From Brevundimonas sp. (GTDB lineage: Bacteria; Pseudomonadota; Alphaproteobacteria; Caulobacterales; Caulobacteraceae): DNA of 47,261 nt. The stretch is taken from positions 1 to 47,261 of the forward strand of contig NZ_SDZL01000018.1 of the NCBI RefSeq assembly GCF_004210735.1. The letters are read 5' to 3'. The notes beneath the pieces were generated by a model. It searched no databases, was not told where the DNA came from, and worked only from the letters and a program-made list of their open reading frames with translations. Positions 17,504 to 26,038 of the stretch are shown here, in pieces (within the stretch, counting starts at the first letter, position 1; each line of letters opens with the position of its first letter). The position numbers and the translations under genes were made by a program.

Positions 17504-18073
17504 GTGTCTAGCAAAGCTGACGACAGGTTCAAAAGGTTGCGGCGTCCGCTGGCGCTGGTGGCGATCGTCGCGACCGGCCTGCTGGTCAGCGCCCAGGCCA
17601 CCATGCCCGACGGGCGACCGACCCCCACGGGGCTGGAGGTGCCGCGCTGGGTGACGCTGAAATCCTCGCAGGTGCGGGCGCGTCAGGGACCGGGGCTGGA
17701 TTATCGCATCCTGTGGGAATACCGCGCCGCCAATCTGCCGGTGCAGGTGATCGCCGAGACCCGCGAATGGCGCAAGATCTGCGATCCCGAGGGGTCCGTG
17801 GCCTGGATCCACCGCACCGTCGCCTCGGGCCGCCGCAGCGTGTTCAACCGCTCGGATCAGGAAATCCCCATCCGCACAGGCCGTTCGGACACCGCCTCTG
17901 TGCGCGCGCGCCTGTCGCCGCACGCCATCGTCTCGCTGGACGAATGCGAGGACGGCTGGTGCCGCGTTCGCGCCCGAAAACTGAGCGGCTGGGTGCGTCA
18001 GAATGCGGTGTTCGGAACCCAGGACCGCGCCCTGTGCAACGCCGCCCGCCCCGCCGGACCGGGCCGGAACTAG
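17504..18073 (+). CDS. Exported SH3-domain protein
   Basis: This 189-residue protein has a basic N-terminus and one hydrophobic segment (about residues 14-32) acting as signal peptide or anchor. Two bacterial SH3-like (DUF1058-type) modules follow at about 48-110 and 115-175, recognisable from V-R-A-R-Q-G-P-G-L and the repeated G-W-V/W-I-H patterns. Such domains usually bind peptidoglycan or envelope proteins. It starts at a GTG (17504) with no strong ribosome binding site. It is divergent from the 2-hydroxyacid dehydrogenase and lies about 100 bases before fabA. Confidence 0.85.
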   Translation: MSSKADDRFKRLRRPLALVAIVATGLLVSAQATMPDGRPTPTGLEVPRWVTLKSSQVRARQGPGLDYRILWEYRAANLPVQVIAETREWRKICDPEGSVAWIHRTVASGRRSVFNRSDQEIPIRTGRSDTASVRARLSPHAIVSLDECEDGWCRVRARKLSGWVRQNAVFGTQDRALCNAARPAGPGRN

Positions 18074-18177
18074 ATCGCCCGCACGTCGCAGGCCGGTCGC
18101 AGCTGGACCATACGAGAGTTGAGCGCGGGCCCTGCGTCGTGTAACCCGCGCGCTACACCCGCCGGGAGCCATTCTTC

Positions 18178-18717
18178 TTGACCCAGTCGCAATACCCCTC
18201 GTCCTTCGATCACGCCGCGCTCCTGGCCTCGGGCCGGGGCGAGCTGTTCGGCCCGGGCAATGCCCAGCTACCGGCTCCGCCGATGCTGATGTTTGACCGG
18301 ATCACCCAGATCAACGCGGACGGCGGCGACCACGGCAAGGGCTATGTCGAGGCCGAGCTGGATATCCATCCGGACCTCTGGTTCTTCCAGTGCCACTTCA
18401 TCGGCGACCCGGTGATGCCGGGCTGCCTGGGTCTGGACGCCATGTGGCAGCTGGTCGGCTTCTACCTGGGCTGGATCGGCGGCCCCGGAAAGGGTCGCGC
18501 CCTGGGCGTCGGCGAGGTGAAATTCACCGGCCAGGTCACGCCCGACGTCAAGAAGGTGGTCTATAAGGTCCACCTGAAGCGCGTCATCAACCGCAAGCTG
18601 GTCATGGGCATCGCCGACGGCATCCTCGAGGCCGACGGTCAGGTGATCTACACCTGCAATGACATGCGCGTCGGCCTGTTCGGCGGTGCGGCCACGGTAG
18701 CGTCGACCGACGCCTGA
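18178..18717 (+). CDS. fabA: FabA, 3-hydroxydecanoyl-ACP dehydratase/isomerase
   Basis: This 179-residue hot-dog-fold enzyme dehydrates 3-hydroxyacyl-ACP and isomerises trans-2- to cis-3-decenoyl-ACP, the entry to unsaturated fatty acids. The catalytic pair is H73 ([12 protein letters not shown]) and D87 (L-G-L-D-A-M-W), equivalent to H70/D84 of E. coli. The start is a TTG at 18178 with GGGAG about 9 bases upstream. The length matches the family. It leads the fabA-fabB(-fabI) cluster. Confidence 0.96.
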   Translation: MTQSQYPSSFDHAALLASGRGELFGPGNAQLPAPPMLMFDRITQINADGGDHGKGYVEAELDIHPDLWFFQCHFIGDPVMPGCLGLDAMWQLVGFYLGWIGGPGKGRALGVGEVKFTGQVTPDVKKVVYKVHLKRVINRKLVMGIADGILEADGQVIYTCNDMRVGLFGGAATVASTDA

Positions 18718-18782
18718 CCCCATTTCTCTTCGAGACCGCGGGCAACGCGGCGCCTGAAGACTGATACGATAGGAAACACACC

Positions 18783-20012
18783 ATGCGGCGCGTTGTTGTC
18801 ACCGGACTGGGCATCGTCTCCTCCATCGGCACGGGCCAGGACGAGGTTTCGGCCTCGCTGCACGAAGCCAGATCGGGCGTTCGGCATGCCGCCGATCACG
18901 CGACCTACGGCTTCCGCTCGCAGGTCTGGGCGCCCCCGTCACTGGGCCATACGGCCGAGGACTGGGCCCCGCTGGTGGACCGTCGCGCGGCGCGCTTCCT
19001 GGCCAACGGCACAGCCTGGGCGCACATCGCTTTCGAAGAAGCGCTGAAGGACAGCGGCCTGAGCGCGGACGAGATCAAGGACGAGCGCATCGGCCTGATC
19101 GTCGGCGAAGGCGGCCCCTCGACCCAGGTCATCCTGCAGGCGGCCCAGACGACGATCGAGAAAAACTCGCCCAAGCGCATCGGCCCGTTCGCCGTGCCCA
19201 AGGCGATGGCGTCCGGCCCCTCGGCCGTGCTGGCCACCTGGTTCCAGCTGAAGGGCATCAACTATTCGATCAGCTCGGCCTGCGCGACCAGCGCCCACTG
19301 CATCGGCGCGGCGGCGGAACAGATCGCCTGGGGCAAGCAGGACGTCGTCTTCGCCGGCGGTTGCGAGGACATCGACTGGTCCATGTCGAACATGTTCGAC
19401 GCCATGGGCGCCATGTCGTCCAACTTCAACGACACCCCGGCCAAGGCGTCGCGCGCCTATGACAAGGACCGCGACGGCTTCGTCATCGCCGGCGGCGCCG
19501 GCATCGTGGTGCTGGAGGAATACGAACGCGCCGTGGCGCGCGGTGCGACCATCTATGCCGAGGTCACCGGCTACGCCGCCAACTCGGACGGCTACGACAT
19601 GGTCGCCCCCTCGGGCGAGGGCGCCGAGCGCTGCATGAAGCTGGCGCTGAAAATGGCCGGCGATCCGACGATCGACTATCTGAACCCGCACGGCACCTCG
19701 ACGCCGGTGGGCGACAGCAAGGAGATGGGCGCGGTGCGCAACGTCTTCGGCGACCAGATGCCGATGATTTCCTCGACCAAGTCGCTGACCGGTCACTCGC
19801 TGGGCGCAGCCGGCGCGCAGGAGGCGATCTACTGCCTGCTCATGATGAAGCACGGCTTCGCGGCCGAGAGCGCCCACATCGAGAATCTGGATCCCGAGTT
19901 CGAGGGCATGCCGATCCTGCGCCAACGCCACGACGGCGAGCTGAAGCATGTCATGTCCAACTCGTTCGGCTTCGGCGGCACAAACGGCACGCTGATACTG
20001 TCCAAGGTCTGA
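18783..20012 (+). CDS. fabB: FabB, 3-oxoacyl-ACP synthase I
   Basis: This 409-residue condensing enzyme of the KAS I type elongates acyl-ACP with malonyl-ACP and works with FabA in making unsaturated chains. The catalytic cysteine is C167 in S-S-A-C-A-T-S-A, and the two histidines lie in N-P-H-G-T-S-T-P and G-H-S-L-G-A-A-G. The C-terminus has the usual [13 protein letters not shown] lies 9 bases before the ATG. It follows fabA by 65 bases. The normal fabI partner is displaced downstream by an unrelated gene. Confidence 0.96.
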   Translation: MRRVVVTGLGIVSSIGTGQDEVSASLHEARSGVRHAADHATYGFRSQVWAPPSLGHTAEDWAPLVDRRAARFLANGTAWAHIAFEEALKDSGLSADEIKDERIGLIVGEGGPSTQVILQAAQTTIEKNSPKRIGPFAVPKAMASGPSAVLATWFQLKGINYSISSACATSAHCIGAAAEQIAWGKQDVVFAGGCEDIDWSMSNMFDAMGAMSSNFNDTPAKASRAYDKDRDGFVIAGGAGIVVLEEYERAVARGATIYAEVTGYAANSDGYDMVAPSGEGAERCMKLALKMAGDPTIDYLNPHGTSTPVGDSKEMGAVRNVFGDQMPMISSTKSLTGHSLGAAGAQEAIYCLLMMKHGFAAESAHIENLDPEFEGMPILRQRHDGELKHVMSNSFGFGGTNGTLILSKV

Positions 20013-20087
20013 CAATGGAATTGGTCGCCCCCGCCTGCGTGCGATAGACAAGCCTTGGGCAGTGACTGTCGAGGGGAGGCGACATTC

Positions 20088-20903
20088 ATGAAAAGGCAAA
20101 ATGACGGCAGGAACAAGCCGGCCGAACACAGAGTCCTATGGACCGGGGGCTGGGATTCGACCTACCGCGTCCTCGACCTGATCCTTAATCAGGGCGCCGT
20201 CGTCGCACCGGTTTATGTCGTCGATCCCGGACGTCGCTCGACCGAGATTGAACTGGCCACTATGGCCGCCATCCGCGCCCGCATTGCCCAGCGGTCCCAG
20301 GACGCCGCAGCGCGTCTGCGTCCACTGGCGACCTATGACCTGACGGGCCTGCGACCTCGCGAACGTTTCCGGGCGCATCTACAGGCCATGCGCAAGGAAG
20401 CTCATCTCGGCGAGCAGTACGTCTGGCTCGCGGAGTTGTTGGCCGCGCACAATCTGGCGGGGCTTGAGCTATGCATTCACAAGGATGACGCCGCGCACCG
20501 TTTCGTGGCGCCTTGCGCTGCGGTGGATGGAGACGTTTGTGAGATCGCGGATCTTCCTGAAGCAGACCCTCGATCCCTTTTCACAGGCTTCCGCTTTCCT
20601 ATTTTGGAGATCACCAAACCGGAGATGGCGCTTGCCGCCGAAAGCGCAGGCTTCGACGACATTCTGGAGCTAAGTTGGTTCTGCCACAGCCCGGTAGGTG
20701 TCGAAGCCTGCGGGGTTTGCAATCCCTGCGTTTTCACGGTCAACGAGGGGCTGGCCCGGCGACTGCCACCGAGCGCTCTTTTTCGATATCGGTTCCGGCG
20801 CCTGTGGAACGTGGCGCGCAAAATCAAACGGGCTCCACGCGCGATCATGAGGCGCCTGAGTCTTCGTTTGGCCCGTACGACATCAGTCGGCACGCCTGCC
20901 TGA
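20088..20903 (+). CDS. QueC-like PP-loop ATPase of unknown function
   Basis: This 271-residue protein has an N-terminal PP-loop, T-G-G-W-D-S-T at 19-25, close to the S-G-G-x-D-S of QueC and other adenylating ATPases. Its C-terminal half has a cysteine set C199-x8-C208-x2-C211-x2-C214, the same spacing as the QueC zinc site. True QueC (7-cyano-7-deazaguanine synthase) differs in the rest of the chain, and no queD, queE or tRNA-guanine transglycosylase gene is nearby. It probably adenylates a carboxyl or carbonyl group of an unidentified substrate. The C-terminal 40 residues are very basic. The ATG at 20088 has GGGGAGG 8 bases upstream. Codon use is less GC-rich than the flanking fab genes. Confidence 0.8.
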   Translation: MKRQNDGRNKPAEHRVLWTGGWDSTYRVLDLILNQGAVVAPVYVVDPGRRSTEIELATMAAIRARIAQRSQDAAARLRPLATYDLTGLRPRERFRAHLQAMRKEAHLGEQYVWLAELLAAHNLAGLELCIHKDDAAHRFVAPCAAVDGDVCEIADLPEADPRSLFTGFRFPILEITKPEMALAAESAGFDDILELSWFCHSPVGVEACGVCNPCVFTVNEGLARRLPPSALFRYRFRRLWNVARKIKRAPRAIMRRLSLRLARTTSVGTPA

Positions 20904-20962
20904 CGCTTCCCCCGCGCCACGGCCCCTGCTAACCCTCCCGCAAATCACGAAGGAGACGTCCC

Positions 20963-21784
20963 ATGGCGAGCGCCGAAGGCTGGAACATGCCGACCGGAGA
21001 CCTGATGAAGGGCAAGAAGGGCCTGATCATGGGGGTCGCTAACTCCAGTTCGATCGCCTGGGGCATCGCCTCGCAGCTGGCCGCCCAGGGCGCCGAGCTG
21101 GCCTTCACCTATCTGGGCGAAAGCCTTGAGCGCCGCGTGCGCCCGCTGGCCGAAAGCGTCGGCGCCCGGCTGCTGATCCAGGCCGACGTCACCGACGACG
21201 CCTCCATGGACGCCGCCTTCGCCGAGCTGGAAAAGGAATTCGGCACAATCGACTTCGTCGTCCACTCGGTGGCCTTCGCCAACAAGGACGAGCTGAAAGG
21301 TTCGTTCGTCGACAACACGACCCGCGACAGCTTCCTGCTGGCCCTGAACATCTCGGCCTTCAGCTTCGTCGACGTGGCCAAGCGTTCGGCCCGGCTGATG
21401 CCCAACGGCGGCTCGATGATCACCCTGACCTATCTGGGTTCGGAACGGGTCATCCCCAACTACAACACCATGGGCGTGGCCAAGGCTGCGCTGGAGGCTG
21501 CGACCCGCTATATCGCGCGCGACCTGGGGCCCAAGAACATCCGCGTCAACGCGATCAGCGCGGGCGCCATGCGCACCCTGTCGCTGGCCGGCATCTCTGG
21601 CGGACGCGGCCTGCACTCCAAGTCGGCCCAGTTCTCGCTGATCAAGGAAGAGACCTCGATGGAAGGCGTCGCCGGCGCCGCCCTGTGGCTGTGCTCGGAC
21701 CTGGGCCGCTCGACCACGGGCGAAGTCGTCCACGTCGACGCCGGCTTCCACGCCGTCGGCCTGCCCGACGACATCGAGGGATAA
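20963..21784 (+). CDS. fabI: FabI, enoyl-ACP reductase (NADH)
   Basis: This 273-residue short-chain-dehydrogenase-type enzyme performs the last reduction of each fatty-acid elongation cycle. The cofactor motif is G-V-A-N-S-S-S-I-A-W-G (24-34). The active site has Y157 and the Y167-x6-K174 pair. AAGGAG lies 7 bases before the ATG. The protein shows FabI features and not those of FabV or FabL, so it should be the target type for FabI inhibitors. It is separated from fabB by the PP-loop gene, and its stop is 3 bases from the stop of the convergent VOC gene. Confidence 0.95.
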   Translation: MASAEGWNMPTGDLMKGKKGLIMGVANSSSIAWGIASQLAAQGAELAFTYLGESLERRVRPLAESVGARLLIQADVTDDASMDAAFAELEKEFGTIDFVVHSVAFANKDELKGSFVDNTTRDSFLLALNISAFSFVDVAKRSARLMPNGGSMITLTYLGSERVIPNYNTMGVAKAALEAATRYIARDLGPKNIRVNAISAGAMRTLSLAGISGGRGLHSKSAQFSLIKEETSMEGVAGAALWLCSDLGRSTTGEVVHVDAGFHAVGLPDDIEG

Positions 21785-21787
21785 CCT

Positions 21788-22192
21788 TCAGCGGGCCGCC
21801 GCGCCCCGGCAGCACGCCTCGATATTGTTGCCGTCGGGGTCCAGCACAAAGGCGCCATAGTAATCCCCGGCCCCTTCGCGGGTGCCGGGCGCGCCATGAT
21901 CGCGGCCGCCCGCCGCCATGGCCGCGCGGTGGAATGCATCGACCATGGCCTTGCTCTCGGCGACGAAGGCGATGTGCGTCTGGTTCAACCCCGCGCGCGA
22001 CCCCTCGGCCCAATATGACGGTCGCAACGTACCGATCCACAGATAGGGAATGGGCTGTTCGGCGCTGTGGCCCAGCAGGAAGGACTCCGGCGAGTTGCCG
22101 ATGGTCTGCAAGCCCAGAGCGGCCGCCACCGCATCATAGAAGCGGCGGGCCCGGGCCAGGTCGGTGACGACGATGCCGGTGTGATCGATCAT
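21788..22192 (-). CDS. VOC (glyoxalase/dioxygenase fold) family protein
   Basis: This 134-residue protein has the paired beta-alpha-beta-beta-beta modules of the vicinal oxygen chelate superfamily. Likely metal ligands are H4 (M-I-D-H-T-G), H73 (Q-T-H-I-A-F) and E125 (N-N-I-E-A). It matches the small lactoylglutathione-lyase-like group, for which the substrate cannot be predicted. I chose the ATG at 22192, since a longer frame upstream is Arg/Gln-rich and looks like antisense of benE. It is convergent with fabI and divergent from benE. Confidence 0.88.
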   Translation of the reverse strand: MIDHTGIVVTDLARARRFYDAVAAALGLQTIGNSPESFLLGHSAEQPIPYLWIGTLRPSYWAEGSRAGLNQTHIAFVAESKAMVDAFHRAAMAAGGRDHGAPGTREGAGDYYGAFVLDPDGNNIEACCRGAAAR

Positions 22193-22264
22193 GGCGGTGA
22201 AACGGCGGACGCCGCCGCCCGTTCCCCTCTTCCGAAGCGGCGCCGCGCGGCCTAAGCCGGGGCC

Positions 22265-23446
22265 ATGTCCGTCTCGCGCCCGCCCCTGTCGTTGCCCGCC
22301 TCTGCGCTGTCCGCCGCCGCGGTGGCGACCGTGGTCGGTTTCGGCGGCACGGTCGCCCTGATCGTGCAGGCGGGTCAGGCGATGGGCGCGGCGCCGCCGC
22401 AGATCATCTCCATGGTCACGGCCCTGTGCCTGGGCATCGCCGTGCCGGGCATGGCGCTGAGCTGGCGGCTGAAGATGCCGGTGGCGCTGGCATGGTCGAC
22501 GCCGGGCGCGGCCCTGCTGGCGGCCTCGACCCTGGGTCCGGGGTGGGCCACGGCGGTGGGGGCGTTCGTCGTGGCGGGCCTGTTGATGGTCGTCACCGGC
22601 CTGGTCCCGGCGCTGGGGCGGCTGGCCGAACGGATCCCGCCCGCCGTCGCGTCGGCCATGCTGGCGGGGGTTCTGGCGCCCTTCTGTTTCCGGCTGTTCC
22701 TGCAGTTTCCGTCCGACATCGGGTTGGCGGCGCTGCTGCTGGCCGCCTTTCTGATCCTGCGGCGGCTGGCCCCGGCCTGGGCCCTGCCCGGCGTGCTGGC
22801 GGCGGCTTTCGCCGTTCTGGCCCTGCGCGGTCAGCTGGGCGTTCCGGCCGGGACCGGCCTGTTCGGCGCCCTGTCGCCGACCCTGCCGGCCTTCGACTGG
22901 AAGGCGGCGATCAGCCTGGCCCTGCCGCTGTATCTGGTCACCCTGGCGTCGCAGAACCTGCCGGGGCTGGTGGTGCTGCGGGCTGACGGCTATGCGCCGC
23001 CGGCGGGCGCCCTGATCGCGGCGACCGGCCTGACTACGGCGGTTCTGGCGCCGTTCGGCGCGCACGGGGTCAATCTGGCGGCGATCACGGCGGCCATCTG
23101 CACCGGACCCGAAGCCCATCCGGATCGCGAGCGGCGCTGGATCGTCGGGGTGATCTACGGCGGCCTGTATCTGATCGCGGCCCTGTTCGCGGCCCCGCTG
23201 GCGGGGCTGTTCATCGCCATGCCCGGCGCGGCGCTGGCGGTGCTGACCGGCTTGGCCCTGATCGCGCCGCTGACCGGCGCCCTGACCGGCATGATGCAAC
23301 GGCCCGAGGATCGCGAGGCGGCTGTCCTGACCTTCGGCGCGACGGCGTCGGGCGTGGCGCTGTTCGGGGTCGGGTCGGCCTTCTGGGGGCTGGCGGTCGG
23401 CTTTCTGGCGCTGGCGGCGCGGCGCTGGATCAAACCTCGCCGCTGA
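22265..23446 (+). CDS. benE: BenE-family benzoate/H+ symporter
   Basis: This 393-residue integral membrane protein has about 11-12 hydrophobic helices and matches the BenE benzoate transporter family. Typical features include W-S-T-P-G-A-A-L-L near residue 80 and the P-F-G-A-H-G-V-N-L segment in the second half. No ben or cat catabolic genes are in the window, so the natural substrate may not be benzoate. Its last 17 bases overlap the 3' end of the KTSC gene on the other strand. Confidence 0.85.
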   Translation: MSVSRPPLSLPASALSAAAVATVVGFGGTVALIVQAGQAMGAAPPQIISMVTALCLGIAVPGMALSWRLKMPVALAWSTPGAALLAASTLGPGWATAVGAFVVAGLLMVVTGLVPALGRLAERIPPAVASAMLAGVLAPFCFRLFLQFPSDIGLAALLLAAFLILRRLAPAWALPGVLAAAFAVLALRGQLGVPAGTGLFGALSPTLPAFDWKAAISLALPLYLVTLASQNLPGLVVLRADGYAPPAGALIAATGLTTAVLAPFGAHGVNLAAITAAICTGPEAHPDRERRWIVGVIYGGLYLIAALFAAPLAGLFIAMPGAALAVLTGLALIAPLTGALTGMMQRPEDREAAVLTFGATASGVALFGVGSAFWGLAVGFLALAARRWIKPRR

Positions 23447-23672
23447 TCTGGTCTGTCATGCGGCGGAAGGGGTAGCGGTCGCGGATGTTCAGCCCAAAGA
23501 ACCGCCCCTTGGACACGGCGTGGTCCAGCCCCTCGGCCACGTCCGGCTGCACGTCCTCATAGTCATAGGTCTCGCCGCTGACGAAGCGGATGCGCAGGCG
23601 GTGCGACCGGGGATCGTAGGCGTAGCGGCGAATGACGCTGGACGGCATGACCGGGAAACGCACGACGGCCAC
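23430..23672 (-). CDS. KTSC-domain protein
   Basis: This is an 80-residue protein made almost entirely of a KTSC domain: S-S-V-I-R-R-Y-A-Y-D near the start, the Y-D-Y-E-D-V strand, and a C-terminal S-K-G-R-F-F-G-L-N-I-R. In this family the lysine, threonine/serine and cysteine positions are thought to bind RNA or act enzymatically, but no function is proven, and here the name-giving residues are only partly kept. The start may be GTG 23672 (weak GAGCGGGA 7 bases upstream) or ATG 23648. The 3' end overlaps benE. Confidence 0.8.
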   Translation of the reverse strand: MAVVRFPVMPSSVIRRYAYDPRSHRLRIRFVSGETYDYEDVQPDVAEGLDHAVSKGRFFGLNIRDRYPFRRMTDQISGEV

Positions 23673-23788
23673 CGGCGTATCCCGCTCACGCGACTGTGTA
23701 GTTTACGGCGACGCTGATGATTGACCGGCGCCGTCGGGATCGATCAGCCTTGGCCGTGGCCCGCACCGGGCCCCCACAGGAGGCCGTC

Positions 23789-23962
23789 ATGGCGCACAAG
23801 TTCGAAGTCTATCAGGACAAGGCCGGCGAGTTCCGCGTGCGTTTCAAATACAATTCCGAGGTCATCTTCTCGACCGAGGGCTATTCCGACAAGTCGGGGG
23901 CCAAACGCGCCATCGAGGCGATCAGGAAGCACGTTCCCGACGCCCCGACCGAAGAGGTCTAG
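23789..23962 (+). CDS. YegP-like (DUF1508) small protein
   Basis: This 57-residue protein is one DUF1508/YegP module: F-E-V-Y-Q-D-K-A-G-E-F-R-V-R-F-K followed by S-T-E-G-Y and a helical K-R-A-I-E-A-I. Many relatives have two such modules in tandem; this one has a single copy. The function is unknown. A perfect AGGAGG lies 5 bases before the ATG, which fixes the start against a longer in-frame alternative. The strong ribosome binding site suggests good expression. Confidence 0.85.
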   Translation: MAHKFEVYQDKAGEFRVRFKYNSEVIFSTEGYSDKSGAKRAIEAIRKHVPDAPTEEV

Positions 23963-24001
23963 AGGATACGGGGGGCGCGGCCGCCGCGCCCCCTGATCCC
24001 G

Positions 24002-24706
24002 TCAATCGCGCGCCGGGATGTTCAGCCCGCGCTGCACAGCCGGACGCGCCAGACCGCGTTCCAACCATGCGGCGACGTTGGGGAAGTCGGAAAAGCCGAC
24101 CAGATCGCCCGCCCCGTAAAAGCCGATCAGGTTGCGCACCCAACCCAGACTGGCGATGTCCGCGATGGTGTAGTCGTCGCCCATGATCCAGTCGCGGCCC
24201 TGAAGCCGACCGTTCATCACCCCCAGTAGGCGTTTCGACTCGGCGACATAGCGGTCGCGCGGGCGCTTGTCCTCGAACTCCCGGCCCGCGAATTTGTGGA
24301 AGAAGCCGACCTGGCCGAACATCGGGCCGATCGCCGCCATCTGGAAGAAGACCCACTGCAGGGTCTCGTACCGCGCCGCCGGATCGGCGGGCAGGAACCG
24401 GCCCGCCTTCTCGGCAAGATAGACCAGGATCGCGCCGGATTCGAACAGGGCCAGAGGTTCGCCACCGGGGCCGTCCGGATCCAGGATCGCCGGGATCTTG
24501 CCGTTCGGGTTCAGCGACAGATAGTCGGGCGTCCAGGTCGCGTTCTGGCCGATATCCACCAAGTGCGGCTCATAGGGCAGGCCCAGCTCCTCCAGCAGGA
24601 TCGAGACCTTCACCCCGTTCGGCGTCGTCGCGGAATACAGCTGCAGCCGATCAGGATGCGCGGCCGGATACTGACGGGTGATCGGAAAGGCGGACAGATC
24701 GGCCAT
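24002..24706 (-). CDS. Glutathione S-transferase (YfcG/YghU-like)
   Basis: This 234-residue two-domain GST has a thioredoxin-like N-domain (about 20-105) and a helical C-domain. T-T-P-N-G-V-K-V-S-I-L-L-E-E-L and the glutathione-binding F-E-S-G-A-I-L-V-Y-L match the Nu-class YfcG/YghU disulfide-bond oxidoreductases, where a threonine/asparagine in T-P-N replaces catalytic Ser/Tyr/Cys. It probably reduces disulfides or peroxides with glutathione in the cytoplasm. GGAG sits 8-9 bases before the chosen ATG (24706). It follows rimM on the same strand at the place where trmD often stands. Confidence 0.9.
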   Translation of the reverse strand: MADLSAFPITRQYPAAHPDRLQLYSATTPNGVKVSILLEELGLPYEPHLVDIGQNATWTPDYLSLNPNGKIPAILDPDGPGGEPLALFESGAILVYLAEKAGRFLPADPAARYETLQWVFFQMAAIGPMFGQVGFFHKFAGREFEDKRPRDRYVAESKRLLGVMNGRLQGRDWIMGDDYTIADIASLGWVRNLIGFYGAGDLVGFSDFPNVAAWLERGLARPAVQRGLNIPARD

Positions 24707-24790
24707 GGGGGCGCTCCGGATACGGTTTGACCGCCCTATGTCGGAAGCGGCGCCGTCCGGCGCAATAGCCACCGCATCGGTGGCGAAGCG

Positions 24791-25318
24791 TCAGTCCGGT
24801 TCGCGCTCGCCCACCTCGGCAGGGCGGACGATCCGCAGCCAGCCGTCGGCGATATGCAGATCCGGCACAGTCTCGCGGGTGAAGGGCAGATACCAGGTCG
24901 GGCCGCCCGCCGCCGGTGCGATCTCCAGCATGTCGCCGGCCCCGAAATTCGGCACGGCCTTGATCGTCCCCAGCACGACGCCGTCAGGATCTCGCCCTTC
25001 CAGACCGATCAGGTCGGTCAGGTAGAATTCGTCCTCGTCCGGTTCGGGCAGGCGGTCGCGCGCGATATGCAGCTTCAGGCCGCGCATCGCATCGGCCTGT
25101 TCCTTGGTGGCGATCTCCCGGGTCCGGGCGACGACGCCGTTCTTGTCCGGCCGCGCCGAGGTCAGGGTCAGGCCGACCGAGCCGTCCGCGCGCAGCAGCA
25201 CGCCGTAATCCAGCAACGCCATCGGCTGGGCGGTGAAGGCGGTGATCCGCACCTCGCCCCTGACGCCAAAGGCGCCGCCGACCTGGCCGACGAGGATCAG
25301 TTTCGTGTCGCCGCTCAC
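24791..25318 (-). CDS. rimM: RimM, 16S rRNA processing protein
   Basis: This 175-residue ribosome maturation factor helps assemble the 30S head around bS16/uS19. The N-terminal RimM domain has G-A-F-G-V-R-G-E-V-R and the C-terminal PRC-barrel has F-Y-L-T-D-L-I-G-L and G-D-M-L-E-I. I chose the GTG at 25318, because GGAG lies 7 bases before it and the resulting start matches other RimM; an in-frame ATG at 25336 has no ribosome binding site. It follows rpsP, though a hairpin with a T-run intervenes. Confidence 0.93.
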   Translation of the reverse strand: MSGDTKLILVGQVGGAFGVRGEVRITAFTAQPMALLDYGVLLRADGSVGLTLTSARPDKNGVVARTREIATKEQADAMRGLKLHIARDRLPEPDEDEFYLTDLIGLEGRDPDGVVLGTIKAVPNFGAGDMLEIAPAAGGPTWYLPFTRETVPDLHIADGWLRIVRPAEVGEREPD

Positions 25319-25357
25319 AGCCGCGCTCCATCTCATGAAGGTGACGCCAGATGGCAG

Positions 25358-25389
25358 AAAAGCAGCGCCCGGGTCGCGGACGCTGCTTT
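25358..25389 (-). terminator. Terminator between rpsP and rimM
   Basis: A perfect 9-bp stem (25359-25367 with 25381-25389) reads on the minus strand as a hairpin ending in TTTT (25361-25358). It lies about 40 bases after the rpsP stop. It should reduce read-through from ffh-rpsP into rimM. Confidence 0.7.
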
Positions 25390-25429
25390 CCAATGTCGTC
25401 CCGACCCGAAGGCCGGGCGGACGAGGGGT

Positions 25430-26011
25430 TTAGCCCTCGGCCTTTTCTTCGGTGGCTTCTTCAGCAGCCGGGGCTTCCTCGGCGGCGGCTTCAGCGGGAG
25501 CCTCTTCAGCAGCGGCTTCAGCGGCCGGGGCTTCCTCGGCAGGAGCTTCCTCAGCGACCGGGGCCGGGGCGTTCTTGGCGGCTTCGGCTTCTTCCTTGGC
25601 GCGGACAGCGGCCTCAGCGGCTTCAACCTTGGCGGCGGCTTCGGCTTCCAGACGGTCGGCTTCGCGCTGGGCGCGCTCGGCGGCGCGTTCCTGGGCCTTC
25701 TTGCCCGGCTCGGCCTTCTGCGGGTTGTTCGACTGCGTCCACTTCACCTTGCCAGCCAGAACTTCGTCCTGGCTCTGGCTGATGAAGCGCGCGACACGGT
25801 CGGTCGGCTGCGCGCCCTTGCCCAGCCACTCGGCGATGCGGTCAGCCTTCAGGACGACGCGCGGGGTGGCGCTGTCCTTGGGCAGCATCGGGTTGTAGCT
25901 GCCGACGCGCTCGATGAATTTGCCGTCGCGCGGAGCGTGCGAGTCAGCGACGACGATGTAGTAGTAGGGACGCTTCTTGGCGCCACCGCGGGCCAGACGA
26001 ATCTTCAGCAT
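25430..26011 (-). CDS. rpsP: Ribosomal protein bS16 with long acidic tail
   Basis: This 193-residue protein carries the bS16 domain in about residues 1-85 ([10 protein letters not shown] start, [14 protein letters not shown]). E. coli bS16 has 82 residues; here about 105 extra follow. The first part (about 85-140) is a charged, probably coiled-coil helix, then comes a repetitive E-E-A-P-A-type stretch to the end. Alphaproteobacterial bS16 often has some extension, but this one is long. It lies 27 bases after ffh and is surely co-transcribed with it. Confidence 0.95.
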   Translation of the reverse strand: MLKIRLARGGAKKRPYYYIVVADSHAPRDGKFIERVGSYNPMLPKDSATPRVVLKADRIAEWLGKGAQPTDRVARFISQSQDEVLAGKVKWTQSNNPQKAEPGKKAQERAAERAQREADRLEAEAAAKVEAAEAAVRAKEEAEAAKNAPAPVAEEAPAEEAPAAEAAAEEAPAEAAAEEAPAAEEATEEKAEG

Positions 26012-26038
26012 TTTCAGTCTCTTTCTGGAAAATCGAAA

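Noticed and set aside
20088..20903. Calling the PP-loop gene queC outright.
   Set aside because: The zinc spacing and PP-loop agree, but the rest of the sequence and the context do not support a 7-cyano-7-deazaguanine synthase role.
25440..25560. Short DNA repeats within rpsP as a separate repeat element.
   Set aside because: They are coding repeats of the E-E-A-P-A tail and stay in frame.
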